A DNA stretch of 64,000 bases, taken from contig NZ_CP030055.1 of the NCBI RefSeq assembly GCF_015291645.1, positions 4,960,001 to 5,024,000 on the forward strand. The letters are read 5' to 3'. The translations under genes were made by a program, and so were the position numbers. This DNA is from Bradyrhizobium sp. CCBAU 53340. Its GTDB lineage: Bacteria; Pseudomonadota; Alphaproteobacteria; Rhizobiales; Xanthobacteraceae. This document shows positions 17,807 to 26,162 of the stretch, piece after piece. The notes beneath the pieces were generated by a model that was given only the letters and a program-made list of their open reading frames with translations, was not told where the DNA came from and did not search any database. Within the stretch, counting starts at the first letter, position 1; every line of letters begins with the position of its first letter.

Positions 17807-18898
17807 TCAGCCGCGGGTGCGCGAGCGGATCATGAAGCTGTCGTAGGTATATTCGGCGACCTGCCACCACAGATACTCGTCGGAACGGTAGGCCTGCATG
17901 GCGTCGATCGACTTCTTGAAGTCGGGGTTCTTGGCCGAGATCTCGCCCCACAGTTCGTTGGTCGCCTTGAGGCAGGCTTCCAGAACTTCGTTGGTGAAAG
18001 GACGAAGCTGGGTACCGCCGGCGACCAGGCGCTTCAGCGCCGACGGGTTCTGCATGTCGTAGCGCGCGGCCATCCAGCTGTTGGCGTTCGCCGTCGCGTT
18101 GGCGAGGATTGCCTGGTAGTTCTTCGGCAGCGAATTCCACTTTTCCAGATTGGCGAAGGCATGGACCATCGGACCGCCTTCCCAGAAGCCCGGATAGTAA
18201 TAGTACTTCGCAACCTTGGCGAAGCCGAGCTTCTCGTCATCGTAGGGGCCGACCCACTCGGCCGCGTCGATGGTGCCCTTCTCCAGCGCCGGATAGATGT
18301 CGCCGCCGCCGAGCTGCTGCGGCACCACGCCGAGCTTCTGAAGCACCTGACCGGCGATGCCGCCGATGCGGAATTTCAAACCGGACAGATCAGCAACGGT
18401 CTTGATCTCCTTGCGGAACCAGCCGCCCATCTGGGTGCCGGTATTGCCGCAAGCGAAGCCGATCACGTTCGCCTTCTTGAAGAACTCGTTGCCGAGCTCC
18501 TGGCCGCCGCCCTGGTACCACCAGGAGTTCTGCTGGCGCGCGTTGAGGCCGAACGGCACCGAAGCGTAGATCGCGAAGGTCGGGTCCTTGCCGACATAAT
18601 AATACGAGACGGTGTGGCACATCTCGACCGTGCCGTTCGAGGTCGCATCGAGCGCCTGCAGTGGCGGAACGATTTCGCCGCCGGCGAACACCTGGATCTG
18701 GAATTTGTTGTCGGTCATCTCGGCGACGTATTTCGCCACCTGCTCGCCACCGCCATAGATGGTGTCGAGCGACTTCGGGAAGCTCGACGTCATGCGCCAC
18801 TTGATCTCGGGCGAGGACTGCGCGATCGCCGGCGAGGCCACCGCGGCGGTCGCCGCCGCGCCTGCTGCCGACACTTTCAGGAAATCACGACGCTTCAT
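17807..18898 (-). CDS. TRAP transporter binding protein, TakP-like (copy 2)
   Basis: A 363-residue paralogue of copy 1, started at 18898 (MKRRDFLKVSAAG) because AAGGAG lies 10-15 bases upstream. It has the same Tat-like leader (MKRRDFLK...SPAIAQ), PEIKWRMTSSFPKSLDTIYGG, RIGGIAGQVLQKLGVVPQQ and EWVGPYDDEKLGF. Most of the alignment with copy 1 is colinear without gaps, so the two arose by tandem duplication; differences cluster in loops such as the segment around YYYVGKDPTFAIYASVPFGL. The two may bind different 2-oxoacids and share the TRAP membrane subunits at 4811-7074. Separate terminators suggest separate control. Confidence 0.92.
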   Translation of the reverse strand: MKRRDFLKVSAAGAAATAAVASPAIAQSSPEIKWRMTSSFPKSLDTIYGGGEQVAKYVAEMTDNKFQIQVFAGGEIVPPLQALDATSNGTVEMCHTVSYYYVGKDPTFAIYASVPFGLNARQQNSWWYQGGGQELGNEFFKKANVIGFACGNTGTQMGGWFRKEIKTVADLSGLKFRIGGIAGQVLQKLGVVPQQLGGGDIYPALEKGTIDAAEWVGPYDDEKLGFAKVAKYYYYPGFWEGGPMVHAFANLEKWNSLPKNYQAILANATANANSWMAARYDMQNPSALKRLVAGGTQLRPFTNEVLEACLKATNELWGEISAKNPDFKKSIDAMQAYRSDEYLWWQVAEYTYDSFMIRSRTRG

Positions 18899-19094
18899 CT
18901 TTAGGTTTCTCCTTGCTGGGGCGTTCCCCCGAACTTCTTCTTTGCCGCCGCTCATTCCGCCGACGTCGCTTTGCGCCGCGTCGAACCGGGGGGCTTGACT
19001 GCCGAGGGCGTTTAACACGGAAGCCACTCGCGCGGAACGCGACAATGGCATGACGGGGGGCGACGAAAGTCGCATGTCCCCAGGCAATCAGGCT

Positions 19095-20237
19095 TCAGGC
19101 GGCTGCGATGGCGTCCTTGAGCTGGTCCCGGACCAGTCCCGCAATGGCGCGATAGATCGCCGCATGGGGGCCATCAGGCTCGCTATCCACGACCGGATTG
19201 CCGGCGTCCGAGGTGGCACGAATCGCCATGTGCAGCGGAATTTCGCCCAGGAACGGGACGCCGAGCTTCTCGGCCTCGTGGCGCGCCCCGCCATGGCCGA
19301 AGATGTCGGATTTCGTGCCACAATGCGGGCACTGGAAGTAGCTCATGTTCTCGACGATGCCGAGCACGGGCACGTTGACCTTCTTGAACATGGCAAGGCC
19401 GCGCCGCGCGTCGATCAGGGACAGGTCCTGCGGGGTCGAGACGATCACGGCCCCCTTCAACGGCACGTTCTGCGCCAGCGTGAGCTGGGCATCGCCCGTG
19501 CCCGGCGGCATGTCGACGACGAGCACGTCGAGCGTGCCCCATGCGACGTCCCGCAGCATCTGCGTCACCGCCGACATCACCATCGGGCCGCGCCAGATCA
19601 TCGCGGTCTCTTCCTCGACCAGGAAGCCGATCGACATGATGGCAAGGCCAAAGCGCCGGAGCGGAATCATCTTGCGCGCGCTGTCGAGCTCCGGCTTCTC
19701 GTGCAGGCCCGTCAGCCGCGGCACAGAGGGGCCGTAGATGTCGGCATCGAGCAGTCCGACCTTGAGGCCGAGGTCGCGCAGACCCAGCGCCAGATTGAGC
19801 GCGGTGGTCGACTTGCCGACGCCGCCCTTGCCCGAGGCCACCGCGATTACGGCGGCGACACCGGGGATTTCGGACTGCCGGGCCATCGGCGATTGGGCGC
19901 CGCCCTGCGGCGGCGGCTTGTGGGCGTGGACCGGCTGCACGCCCGGCGTGCCGCGGCTCGGCTGCGGAAGCGGCGGTGGCGTGGACCCCGGCTTGCGTTC
20001 GGCCGTCAGCGCCACCATCACGGTGGTCACGCCGCGAATGCCGCGCACGGCGGCCTCGGCCTCCGCCCGGATGGGCTCCCAGGCGCGCGCCTCGGCGGCG
20101 TCGACATTGATCGAAAAGAACACCTTGCCATCGGACGCGCTGATCGCGCTCAGCACATTGGCATTGGTGAGCGCGACCCCGCGGGGCGACTTGATCTTGG
20201 CGAGGCTGTCGAGGACCTGTTGCTGCGTCACGCTCAA
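19095..20237 (-). CDS. mrp: Mrp/ApbC-type Fe-S cluster carrier ATPase
   Basis: A 380-residue P-loop protein that carries and delivers [4Fe-4S] clusters to target proteins in the cytosol. An N-terminal MIP18/DUF59 domain (about 1-85) precedes a Pro-rich linker (84-120). The deviant Walker A SGKGGVGKST is at 135-144, the Walker B-like VVDMPPGTGD at 240-249, and the cluster-binding C-x2-C (CPHC) at C303/C306. All expected residues are present and length is normal for alphaproteobacteria. It is monocistronic as far as can be seen, with the dispersed palindrome at 20258-20302 just upstream. Confidence 0.95.
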   Translation of the reverse strand: MSVTQQQVLDSLAKIKSPRGVALTNANVLSAISASDGKVFFSINVDAAEARAWEPIRAEAEAAVRGIRGVTTVMVALTAERKPGSTPPPLPQPSRGTPGVQPVHAHKPPPQGGAQSPMARQSEIPGVAAVIAVASGKGGVGKSTTALNLALGLRDLGLKVGLLDADIYGPSVPRLTGLHEKPELDSARKMIPLRRFGLAIMSIGFLVEEETAMIWRGPMVMSAVTQMLRDVAWGTLDVLVVDMPPGTGDAQLTLAQNVPLKGAVIVSTPQDLSLIDARRGLAMFKKVNVPVLGIVENMSYFQCPHCGTKSDIFGHGGARHEAEKLGVPFLGEIPLHMAIRATSDAGNPVVDSEPDGPHAAIYRAIAGLVRDQLKDAIAAA

Positions 20238-20257
20238 AGCGCATCTCCCAGAGAGAG

Positions 20258-20302
20258 CATGATCCGGAAAAGTGTGAAGCGGTTTTCCGACCAGATCATG
20301 CT
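20258..20302. repeat. Dispersed Rhizobiales palindromic element
   Basis: An imperfect 45-base inverted repeat: GCATGATC CGGAAAA ... GGTTTTCCG ... GATCATGC, with a short non-pairing centre (gtgtgaagc). Elements of this exact type (CGGAAAAG...CGGTTTTCCG framed by GCATGATC/GATCATGC) recur in many intergenic regions of Bradyrhizobium and relatives. It lies between mrp and the VOC gene on its upstream side. Function is unknown; it could fold in the mrp leader RNA. Confidence 0.7.
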
Positions 20303-20345
20303 CAGGACTTCAAGATGCCCCATTAGAGCGGAAACGGCCAAAAGG

Positions 20346-20783
20346 CTACTGCCTGCCGATATCGTCCGCCATCTCGGCGGGCGCTGCCCCCTGCTCCTTC
20401 GCGGCCTCGTAGTTGAGCTCGATCATGACCCCGTTGGGATCGTGGACGAAAATCTGCCAGAGGTCGCCGCCGGGCACCTGGCGGGAATCAAATGTCATGC
20501 CCTTGGATGCCAGCCGCTGCTTCATACCGTCGAATCCGCGGCTGACGAAAGCGACGTGGTGGACAACGCCGGAATCCGGCTTTTGTGGCTCCTCGGTCGG
20601 CGAAATATCGACAAGGTGCACCACCGGCCTGCCCTCGCTGTACATCCAGGCTCCCGGGAAGGCGAAATTCGGACGGGGGCCTTTTTCCAGACCCAGCACG
20701 TCCTCGTAGAAGCGGACCGTCTCGGCCAGCCTGCGGGTCCTGATGTTGAAATGATCGAGCACGCCAACGCTCACGCCGCCCAT
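20346..20783 (-). CDS. VOC (glyoxalase/bleomycin-resistance-like) family protein
   Basis: A 145-residue metalloenzyme-like protein with the duplicated beta-alpha-beta-beta-beta fold. Candidate metal ligands are the early His in VLDHFNIRT, VVHLVDI, VVHHVAF and the late Glu in PNGVMIELNY. The phrase FYEDVLGLEKGPRP is typical of the family, as is DPNGVMIEL near the end. It could be a dioxygenase, glyoxalase or epimerase; the sequence does not decide. It is transcribed leftward towards mrp and divergent from the dehydrogenase at 20981. Confidence 0.8.
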   Translation of the reverse strand: MGGVSVGVLDHFNIRTRRLAETVRFYEDVLGLEKGPRPNFAFPGAWMYSEGRPVVHLVDISPTEEPQKPDSGVVHHVAFVSRGFDGMKQRLASKGMTFDSRQVPGGDLWQIFVHDPNGVMIELNYEAAKEQGAAPAEMADDIGRQ

Positions 20784-20980
20784 GCTTTTGCTCCCTTTTT
20801 TCTTTTTTCGAAGTCCTGAAGTCCCCCCATCCTAGCACAGGGGGCCGCCAAACGAAGCCGTTGCCCTCCCGGCCTAACGGTTTATGGTGCGCCCGGTCCG
20901 CTGCACGGCGGAACCTCGAGATCCCCGGCTGGCGCCCCTCGCCCGGCCGCAACCGTAAAACTCAAGCTACGGACACACAC

Positions 20981-21853
20981 ATGGCTAAAGTCGCTTTCCT
21001 CGGTCTCGGCGTGATGGGCTTCCCCATGGCCGGACACCTCGTGAAAAAAGGGGGCCATGAGGTCACCGTCTACAACCGCACCGCCGCCAAGGCGAAGGAA
21101 TGGGCGGACAAGTTCGGCGGCAAGACCGCAGCGACCCCGAAGGCCGCAGCCGAAGGCCAGGATTTCGTGATGTGCTGCGTCGGCAACGATAACGACCTGC
21201 GCGCAGTCACGATCGGCGCCGACGGCGCCTTTGCCGGCATGAAGAAGGGCGCGACCTTCGTCGACCACACCACGGCGTCTGCCGAGGTCGCCCGCGAGCT
21301 CGACGCCGCCGCGACCAAGGCCGGCTTCAAGTTCATCGACGCCCCGGTCTCGGGCGGCCAGGCCGGCGCCGAGAACGGCGTGCTGACTGTGATGTGCGGC
21401 GGCGCGCAGGATGTCTATGCCGGCGCCGAGCCGATCATCACAGGCGCCTATGCGCGGATGTGCAAGCTGCTCGGGCCCGCCGGAAGCGGCCAGCTCACAA
21501 AGATGGTCAATCAGATCTGCATCGCCGGCCTCGTGCAGGGTCTCTCCGAGGGTATCCACTTCGCCAAGAAGAGCGGCCTCGACGTCGCCTCGGTGATCGA
21601 GACCATCTCCAAGGGCGCCGCGCAATCGTGGCAAATGGAGAACCGCTACAAGACCATGAACGAGGGCAAGTACGATTTCGGCTTCGCAGTCGAATGGATG
21701 CGCAAGGACCTCTCGATCGCGCTGGCCGAAGCCCGCCGCAACGGCGCCAATCTTCCTGTCACCGCGCTGGTCGACCAGTTCTACGCCGAAGTCGAGAAGA
21801 TGGGCGGCAAGCGCTGGGATACGTCGAGCCTGCTGGCGCGGCTGCAGCGCTGA
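20981..21853 (+). CDS. Beta-hydroxyacid dehydrogenase (3-hydroxyisobutyrate / tartronate-semialdehyde type)
   Basis: A 290-residue NAD(P)-dependent enzyme, started at the ATG at 20981. The Rossmann motif VAFLGLGVMGFPMAGHL is at the N-terminus, substrate-binding signature FIDAPVSGGQAGAENG near 118-133, and the catalytic Lys in GSGQLTKMVNQ near 173. These are the diagnostic elements of the 6-phosphogluconate-dehydrogenase-like family that oxidises 3-hydroxyisobutyrate, 3-hydroxypropionate or reduces tartronate semialdehyde or succinic semialdehyde. Exact substrate cannot be given. Confidence 0.88.
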   Translation: MAKVAFLGLGVMGFPMAGHLVKKGGHEVTVYNRTAAKAKEWADKFGGKTAATPKAAAEGQDFVMCCVGNDNDLRAVTIGADGAFAGMKKGATFVDHTTASAEVARELDAAATKAGFKFIDAPVSGGQAGAENGVLTVMCGGAQDVYAGAEPIITGAYARMCKLLGPAGSGQLTKMVNQICIAGLVQGLSEGIHFAKKSGLDVASVIETISKGAAQSWQMENRYKTMNEGKYDFGFAVEWMRKDLSIALAEARRNGANLPVTALVDQFYAEVEKMGGKRWDTSSLLARLQR

Positions 21854-21959
21854 GCGGATCGATCACGAACCAAGGGTCGCGTTCGCTAGGATTGCGATGA
21901 CGCTTAAGGGCGAGAGGCTGGCAGCTTCTCGCCCTTCTGCTGCCCGATTGTCGCGGCGA

Positions 21960-23198
21960 CTAGCCGTCCGCCAGGAGGCCGAGTTTGCCGGCCAGCCATT
22001 TCGTGGTGGGAGCCTGTATCAGGATGGTCATGAGGACGGCGATGAAGGTGATCGACGCAATCATGTGCGCGCCGGGCGCCTTCATTCCGATCAACAGGCC
22101 GGCGAGCGCGGCCGGAATGACGCCGGTCTCGCGCGTCCAGGACATGAACAGCATCTCGTTGAGGCTCCATTTCGCGCGGCGATCGGGCGCTGCGCACAGG
22201 AAGACCGTGATGGGCCGTGCGACGAGCATGAACACGACCACGATGGCGATGCCGCTCCACAAATACTGGCCCATCAGCGGGAAATCGACCTGCGAGCCCA
22301 GCAGGATGAAAATGAACATCCGCATGATGAAAGCGGTGGTCGCGACGTATTCATCGAGCTTTTGCGCCTCCCCCGCTTCCATCCTGAAGCCGAACGAATC
22401 CTTGTTTCCCAGCACGATGCCGAAGACGAAGACCGCCATGAACCCGCTGGCCTGCAAGTCGTCGGCCGCGAAATAAGCGCCGATCACGGCAACCAGAGTG
22501 ACCACCGGCGCATATTCCGCGAGGAATGCCCACTTTTCATGGGCGATCAGCAAGGCGGCCAGGTATCCCATCACGCAACCGGCAATGACGCCGACGAGCG
22601 ATTGTTTGAGCAGCCCGAGCAGAGAAGCGGTCAGCGAGAACTCGCCGGTTCCCATTGCGACCGCCAGGACGCCAAAGGTCACGATCGCTCCCATGGCATC
22701 GTTGAGCGCCGACTCGCTCATCACGGTCTGCGCCACGCGATCGCGAATCTTGACCTGCCGGAAAATCGGAACCAGCGTCGCGGGATCCGTCGAGGCGAGC
22801 GATGCACCCAGCAGCAGCGCGACGATAAAGGGAACACCGAGAATGAAATAGGCCGCGACGCCGGTGATCGCGGCCGTAATCACGACGCCGACCGTGGCAA
22901 TCACCACAATCGTGATCCACGTCTGCTTCAGGACCTCGAGCCTCAAGGAAGCCCCGCCGTCGAATAGAATGTAGCTTGCGCCAAAAAGAAGAATGATCTG
23001 GCTTAACGCTGAATCCGCTTTGATGTTGATCAGTCCCAGCACGTCCGGCCCGACCAACATGCCAACGATCAGAAACAACGCCACATCCGGCACTCTGACC
23101 TTCTGAGCCAGGAAGCCCGTCAGCGTTCCGATGGCCAGGATAAGTCCGCCGGAGAGCAACGTCTCCTTCGCAACCTGAATTGAGCTCACCCCTTCCAA
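21960..23198 (-). CDS. Cation:proton antiporter, NhaP/CPA1 type
   Basis: A 412-residue inner-membrane protein with about twelve hydrophobic segments and little soluble sequence. The core motif LGASLASTDPATLVPIF (about 136-152) matches the conserved transport-site region of CPA1 antiporters (ASTDP), and SALNDAMGAIVTFG carries the ND pair found in K+/H+ or Na+/H+ exchangers. There is no C-terminal TrkA domain, unlike longer K+ antiporters such as KefB/NhaP2. It probably exports Na+ or K+ for H+. No operon partner. Confidence 0.85.
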   Translation of the reverse strand: MEGVSSIQVAKETLLSGGLILAIGTLTGFLAQKVRVPDVALFLIVGMLVGPDVLGLINIKADSALSQIILLFGASYILFDGGASLRLEVLKQTWITIVVIATVGVVITAAITGVAAYFILGVPFIVALLLGASLASTDPATLVPIFRQVKIRDRVAQTVMSESALNDAMGAIVTFGVLAVAMGTGEFSLTASLLGLLKQSLVGVIAGCVMGYLAALLIAHEKWAFLAEYAPVVTLVAVIGAYFAADDLQASGFMAVFVFGIVLGNKDSFGFRMEAGEAQKLDEYVATTAFIMRMFIFILLGSQVDFPLMGQYLWSGIAIVVVFMLVARPITVFLCAAPDRRAKWSLNEMLFMSWTRETGVIPAALAGLLIGMKAPGAHMIASITFIAVLMTILIQAPTTKWLAGKLGLLADG

Positions 23199-23495
23199 TT
23201 CCTTCTGCGCAGCGCGAGAGGATGAGGAGATCGGCTCGCCTTGTCATCCCCCGATACCATGGCGGCCGCGCTGGCGATGCTGCCTGACGGGTCGTGAAAT
23301 GACAAGGGCTCGGTTCCCGGCGCGCTCCCGATCGGGCTGTGCCTGTGCCTCCCGTCCCTGCGGGACATGCGATGTCGACCATTCGGCAGCATCGCCGTGT
23401 CGGTCGGCGTGGCGAGTTGCCTTCGCCAAGCCCTTGCTCGATGCACGCTCAAGCCGGGTCCAAGCCGGAACGCCGAGGCTGCGCCCGGGCGAAAC

Positions 23496-23511
23496 TTAAT
23501 CGCTCGTTAAC
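23496..23511 (+). promoter_or_regulatory. CtrA-type binding box TTAA-N7-TTAAC
   Basis: TTAATCGCTCGTTAAC is a perfect TTAA-N7-TTAAC site, 102 bases upstream of the PdhS/DivJ-like kinase start. A second, imperfect array follows at 23526-23545 (CCTTAAG, 6 bases, CTTAAGG), where two TTAA cores are spaced by eight bases. The 414-base gap 23199-23612 contains these sites and no gene. Confidence 0.65.
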
Positions 23512-23525
23512 GTAATTCTTTAGCT

Positions 23526-23545
23526 CCTTAAGTCACCTCTTAAGG
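23526..23545. promoter_or_regulatory. Inverted repeat CCTTAAG-N6-CTTAAGG
   Basis: A perfect 7-base inverted repeat 15 bases downstream of the CtrA box, within the presumed promoter of the kinase at 23613. It may be a weak second CtrA site (TTAA-N8-TTAA) or a separate operator. Confidence 0.4.
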
Positions 23546-23612
23546 ATTTCTTGCCAGAGATAGACAATGCAGAAGTCCCACGTCCGACGTGGGCAGGAAT
23601 CGTTGTTGCTTG

Positions 23613-25208
23613 ATGAGTAACCCCGCTGAAAAGCCTGAGGTAGTGCAGCTTCCGGCCGAGCCGGTCAGCGCTCCATCAGCGAGCAGTCGAAGGGCTGCGG
23701 CGCAGCGGGTGCGCGAGGCGCGCGATAAGTTAACGTCGACCAGCGGAACCCGGCCGGCCTTCGACGCCGAGCTGTTGCGCCAATATGCACAGACGCGGCT
23801 TTCGGCGTCCTATGTCGTGATGCTGCTGGTGGTCGCCACCGGCGTGTTGTTCGGGTTGTGGATGCAGCCGATCCCGGCCGCGCTCTGGACCACCGGCATG
23901 CTCTGCATCCACGCCGCCATGATCCGCAGTTGCCGCCGCTTCCTCGCCGAGCCTGCTTCGCCCATCGCGACGCGCGCCTGGCGGACACGCTTCGTCGTGC
24001 TCGACCTGCTCTATGGCCTGTGCTGGATGGCGATCCTGATCCATCCCGTGCTCGACATGGTCACGGAAACGCTGATGATGTTCCTGATGCTGCTGGTGAT
24101 CGCAGTGTCGAGCATGCTCGCCGCAAATCTGCCGATCGCAGCGCTCGCCGCCACCGCGCCGGTCGCCGTCGCCATGGCGCTGAGCTTTGCGATCACGGGC
24201 TCACTGGACAATTACATCCTGGGCGCGCTCGCACTCGCCGCCGAAGGCTATTTCGTGTTGCTGGCGCACCGCCTGCACTCCTCGACCTTCGCCGCGCTGG
24301 AGGCGCGCGCCGAGAAGGACGCGCTGATCGGCGAGCTCGAGCAGGCCAAGGCGATCTCGGATGAAGCCCGTCACCGCGCCGAATCCGCCAACGTCGCCAA
24401 ATCGCGCTTCCTGGCGCAGATGAGCCATGAGCTGCGCACGCCGCTCAACGCCATTCTCGGCTTCTCCGAGGTGATGAAGAGCGAGATCTTTGGCGCGCAT
24501 GCGGTGCCGGTCTACAAGGAATACTCGGCTGACATCCATAATTCCGGCGTACACCTGCTCAACCTGATCAATGAGATCCTCGACCTCTCGCGCATCGAGG
24601 CCGGCCGCTATGAGCTGAACGAGGAAGCGGTGTCGCTGGTCGGCATTGTCGCTGACTGCCATCATCTGATGAAGCTACGCGCCTCGAGCCGGGGCATCAC
24701 CATCCACGAGGTGTTCGAGCAGGCCATGCCACGGCTCTGGGCCGACGAGCGCGCGATCCGCCAGGTCGTGCTCAACCTGCTTTCCAACTCGATCAAGTTC
24801 ACCCCGCAAGGCGGCGAGATCTGGCTCAAGGTCGGCTGGACCGCTTCAGGCGGGCAGTACCTTTCAGTGAAGGATACCGGCTCCGGCATCCCCGAGGACG
24901 AGATCCCGGTCGTGCTCGCATCGTTCGGCCAGGGTTCCAACTCGATCAAATCAGCCGAACAGGGCGCGGGGCTGGGCCTGCCGATCGCGAAGAACCTGAT
25001 CGATCTGCATGGCGGCACGTTCACGCTGAAATCGAAGCTGCGCATCGGCACCGAGGTGATCGTCACCTTCCCGCCGGAGCGCGTGATGAGCGCGCTGGCG
25101 CCGCTGTCGGAGGATGCGCCGCCGCTGCAACCGGAGGGCTTCATGGTGCCTGACGAGAAGCGCCGGCCACGCCACAAGCCGATCATGAGCGCGGGCACGG
25201 GCTCTTAA
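23613..25208 (+). CDS. PdhS/DivJ/PleC-like sensor histidine kinase
   Basis: A 531-residue kinase started at the ATG at 23613 (MSNPAEKPEV). A cytosolic N-tail of about 70 residues precedes a cluster of membrane segments (about 72-215), with no recognisable periplasmic sensor, then a short coiled coil rich in Ala/Glu. The H-box MSHELRTPLNAILGFSEVMK has phosphoaccepting H272, and the catalytic domain has the N-box NLLSNSIKF, G1 DTGSGI and a G2 region SAEQGAGLGLPIAKNL. The long H-box helix (VMKSEIFGAHAVPVYKEYS) and the FGQGS...SAEQGAGLGLP pattern are those of kinases acting on DivK/PleD. A perfect CtrA box upstream supports a cell-cycle role. Which member it is cannot be decided. Confidence 0.85.
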   Translation: MSNPAEKPEVVQLPAEPVSAPSASSRRAAAQRVREARDKLTSTSGTRPAFDAELLRQYAQTRLSASYVVMLLVVATGVLFGLWMQPIPAALWTTGMLCIHAAMIRSCRRFLAEPASPIATRAWRTRFVVLDLLYGLCWMAILIHPVLDMVTETLMMFLMLLVIAVSSMLAANLPIAALAATAPVAVAMALSFAITGSLDNYILGALALAAEGYFVLLAHRLHSSTFAALEARAEKDALIGELEQAKAISDEARHRAESANVAKSRFLAQMSHELRTPLNAILGFSEVMKSEIFGAHAVPVYKEYSADIHNSGVHLLNLINEILDLSRIEAGRYELNEEAVSLVGIVADCHHLMKLRASSRGITIHEVFEQAMPRLWADERAIRQVVLNLLSNSIKFTPQGGEIWLKVGWTASGGQYLSVKDTGSGIPEDEIPVVLASFGQGSNSIKSAEQGAGLGLPIAKNLIDLHGGTFTLKSKLRIGTEVIVTFPPERVMSALAPLSEDAPPLQPEGFMVPDEKRRPRHKPIMSAGTGS

Positions 25209-25252
25209 CGAGATGCTTGCAGACATGCCCGACGATCCCCCACTATGTCCGT

Positions 25253-25456
25253 ATGAGCAAAGAAACGCCGTGCGTCGCCGTCTGTATGATCGATCCCAAG
25301 ACCAAGCTGTGCTTCGGCTGCGGCCGCACCTTGCCGGAGATCGCGCGCTGGCACGCGATGGAGAGCGCGGAACGTCTCTCGGTCATGGCGCTCCTGCCGG
25401 CGCGCAAGGCCGACGCCGGTTTGCAGCCGATCGCAGGATCGCCGAAGCGCACCTGA
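25253..25456 (+). CDS. DUF1289 family small cysteine protein
   Basis: A 67-residue protein started at 25253 (MSKETPCVAVC). It shows the DUF1289 pattern C-x3-C-x9-C-x2-C (PCVAVCMIDPKTKLCFGCGRT) followed by EIARWHAMESAERLSVMALL. The four cysteines suggest a metal (Zn or Fe-S) site. It lies between the kinase and the retropepsin-like gene, 44 and 28 bases away, probably in one transcript. Function is not known. Confidence 0.8.
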   Translation: MSKETPCVAVCMIDPKTKLCFGCGRTLPEIARWHAMESAERLSVMALLPARKADAGLQPIAGSPKRT

Positions 25457-25484
25457 CGGGCCTGCACGTCTTCGGAGGCGCACG

Positions 25485-26045
25485 ATGATCCGCTTCCTGC
25501 TCGTTCTCGTCATGCTTGCAGGCACGGCAGGCGCCGTTGTCGCCTATGGCGATCCCGGCCAGATCGCGCGCGCAAGCCACAAGGTCTCGCACATGCTGCG
25601 CGGCCCCTCCGCGTCGCTCGCACCAGCACCCGCGGTGCAGATTCAGCGTGGCCAGGGCGGCGAATTCGCGCTGCGCGCAAAAATCAATGGCGTCGCCGCG
25701 CCGATGGTGATCGATACCGGCGCGACCTCCGTTGTGCTCACCTGGGAAACCGCAAAGGCGATCGGGCTGCCGCTCGAAATGCTCGAATATGACGTCGACC
25801 TCGAAACCGCCGGCGGCCACACCAAGGCGGCGCGGCTGACGCTCGACCGTCTCGCCGTCGGCCATCTCGTCGAGAAATCGGTGCCGGCGCTCGTGGTGCA
25901 ACGTGGGCAGATGAAGACCAATTTGCTCGGCATGAGCTTCCTCGATCGCCTGGAGAGCTGGGGCGTACGCTCCGACACGCTGATGCTCACAGGCTATCCG
26001 GAGCTGCAAAGCAGCCACCGCCGCTCACGCACGGCGCTCGACTAA
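25485..26045 (+). CDS. Membrane-anchored retropepsin-like aspartic protease (TIGR02281 type)
   Basis: A 186-residue protein with one N-terminal hydrophobic anchor (about 2-20) and a retroviral-type aspartic protease domain (about 60-175). The catalytic motif is MVIDTGATSVVLT with D77; the second family motif is LLGMSFLDRLESW. Only one DTG is present, as in retropepsins, so it would act as a homodimer in the periplasm. Related proteins are found next to DUF1289 genes in alphaproteobacteria. Substrate unknown. Confidence 0.82.
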   Translation: MIRFLLVLVMLAGTAGAVVAYGDPGQIARASHKVSHMLRGPSASLAPAPAVQIQRGQGGEFALRAKINGVAAPMVIDTGATSVVLTWETAKAIGLPLEMLEYDVDLETAGGHTKAARLTLDRLAVGHLVEKSVPALVVQRGQMKTNLLGMSFLDRLESWGVRSDTLMLTGYPELQSSHRRSRTALD

Positions 26046-26162
26046 GACCGTCACTGCGCCGTCCTCTGCCGCGCATGGTCGCGTAGACCACCTAGCGAAG
26101 CCGCAAACGAACGTGGCTATGGGCCTTCGGCTATCCAATAAACCGCCCAGTCATGACTGCAG

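Noticed and set aside
19050..20819. A 589-residue plus-strand frame across Mrp and the VOC gene
   Set aside because: Spans two real minus-strand genes, and no family resemblance was seen.
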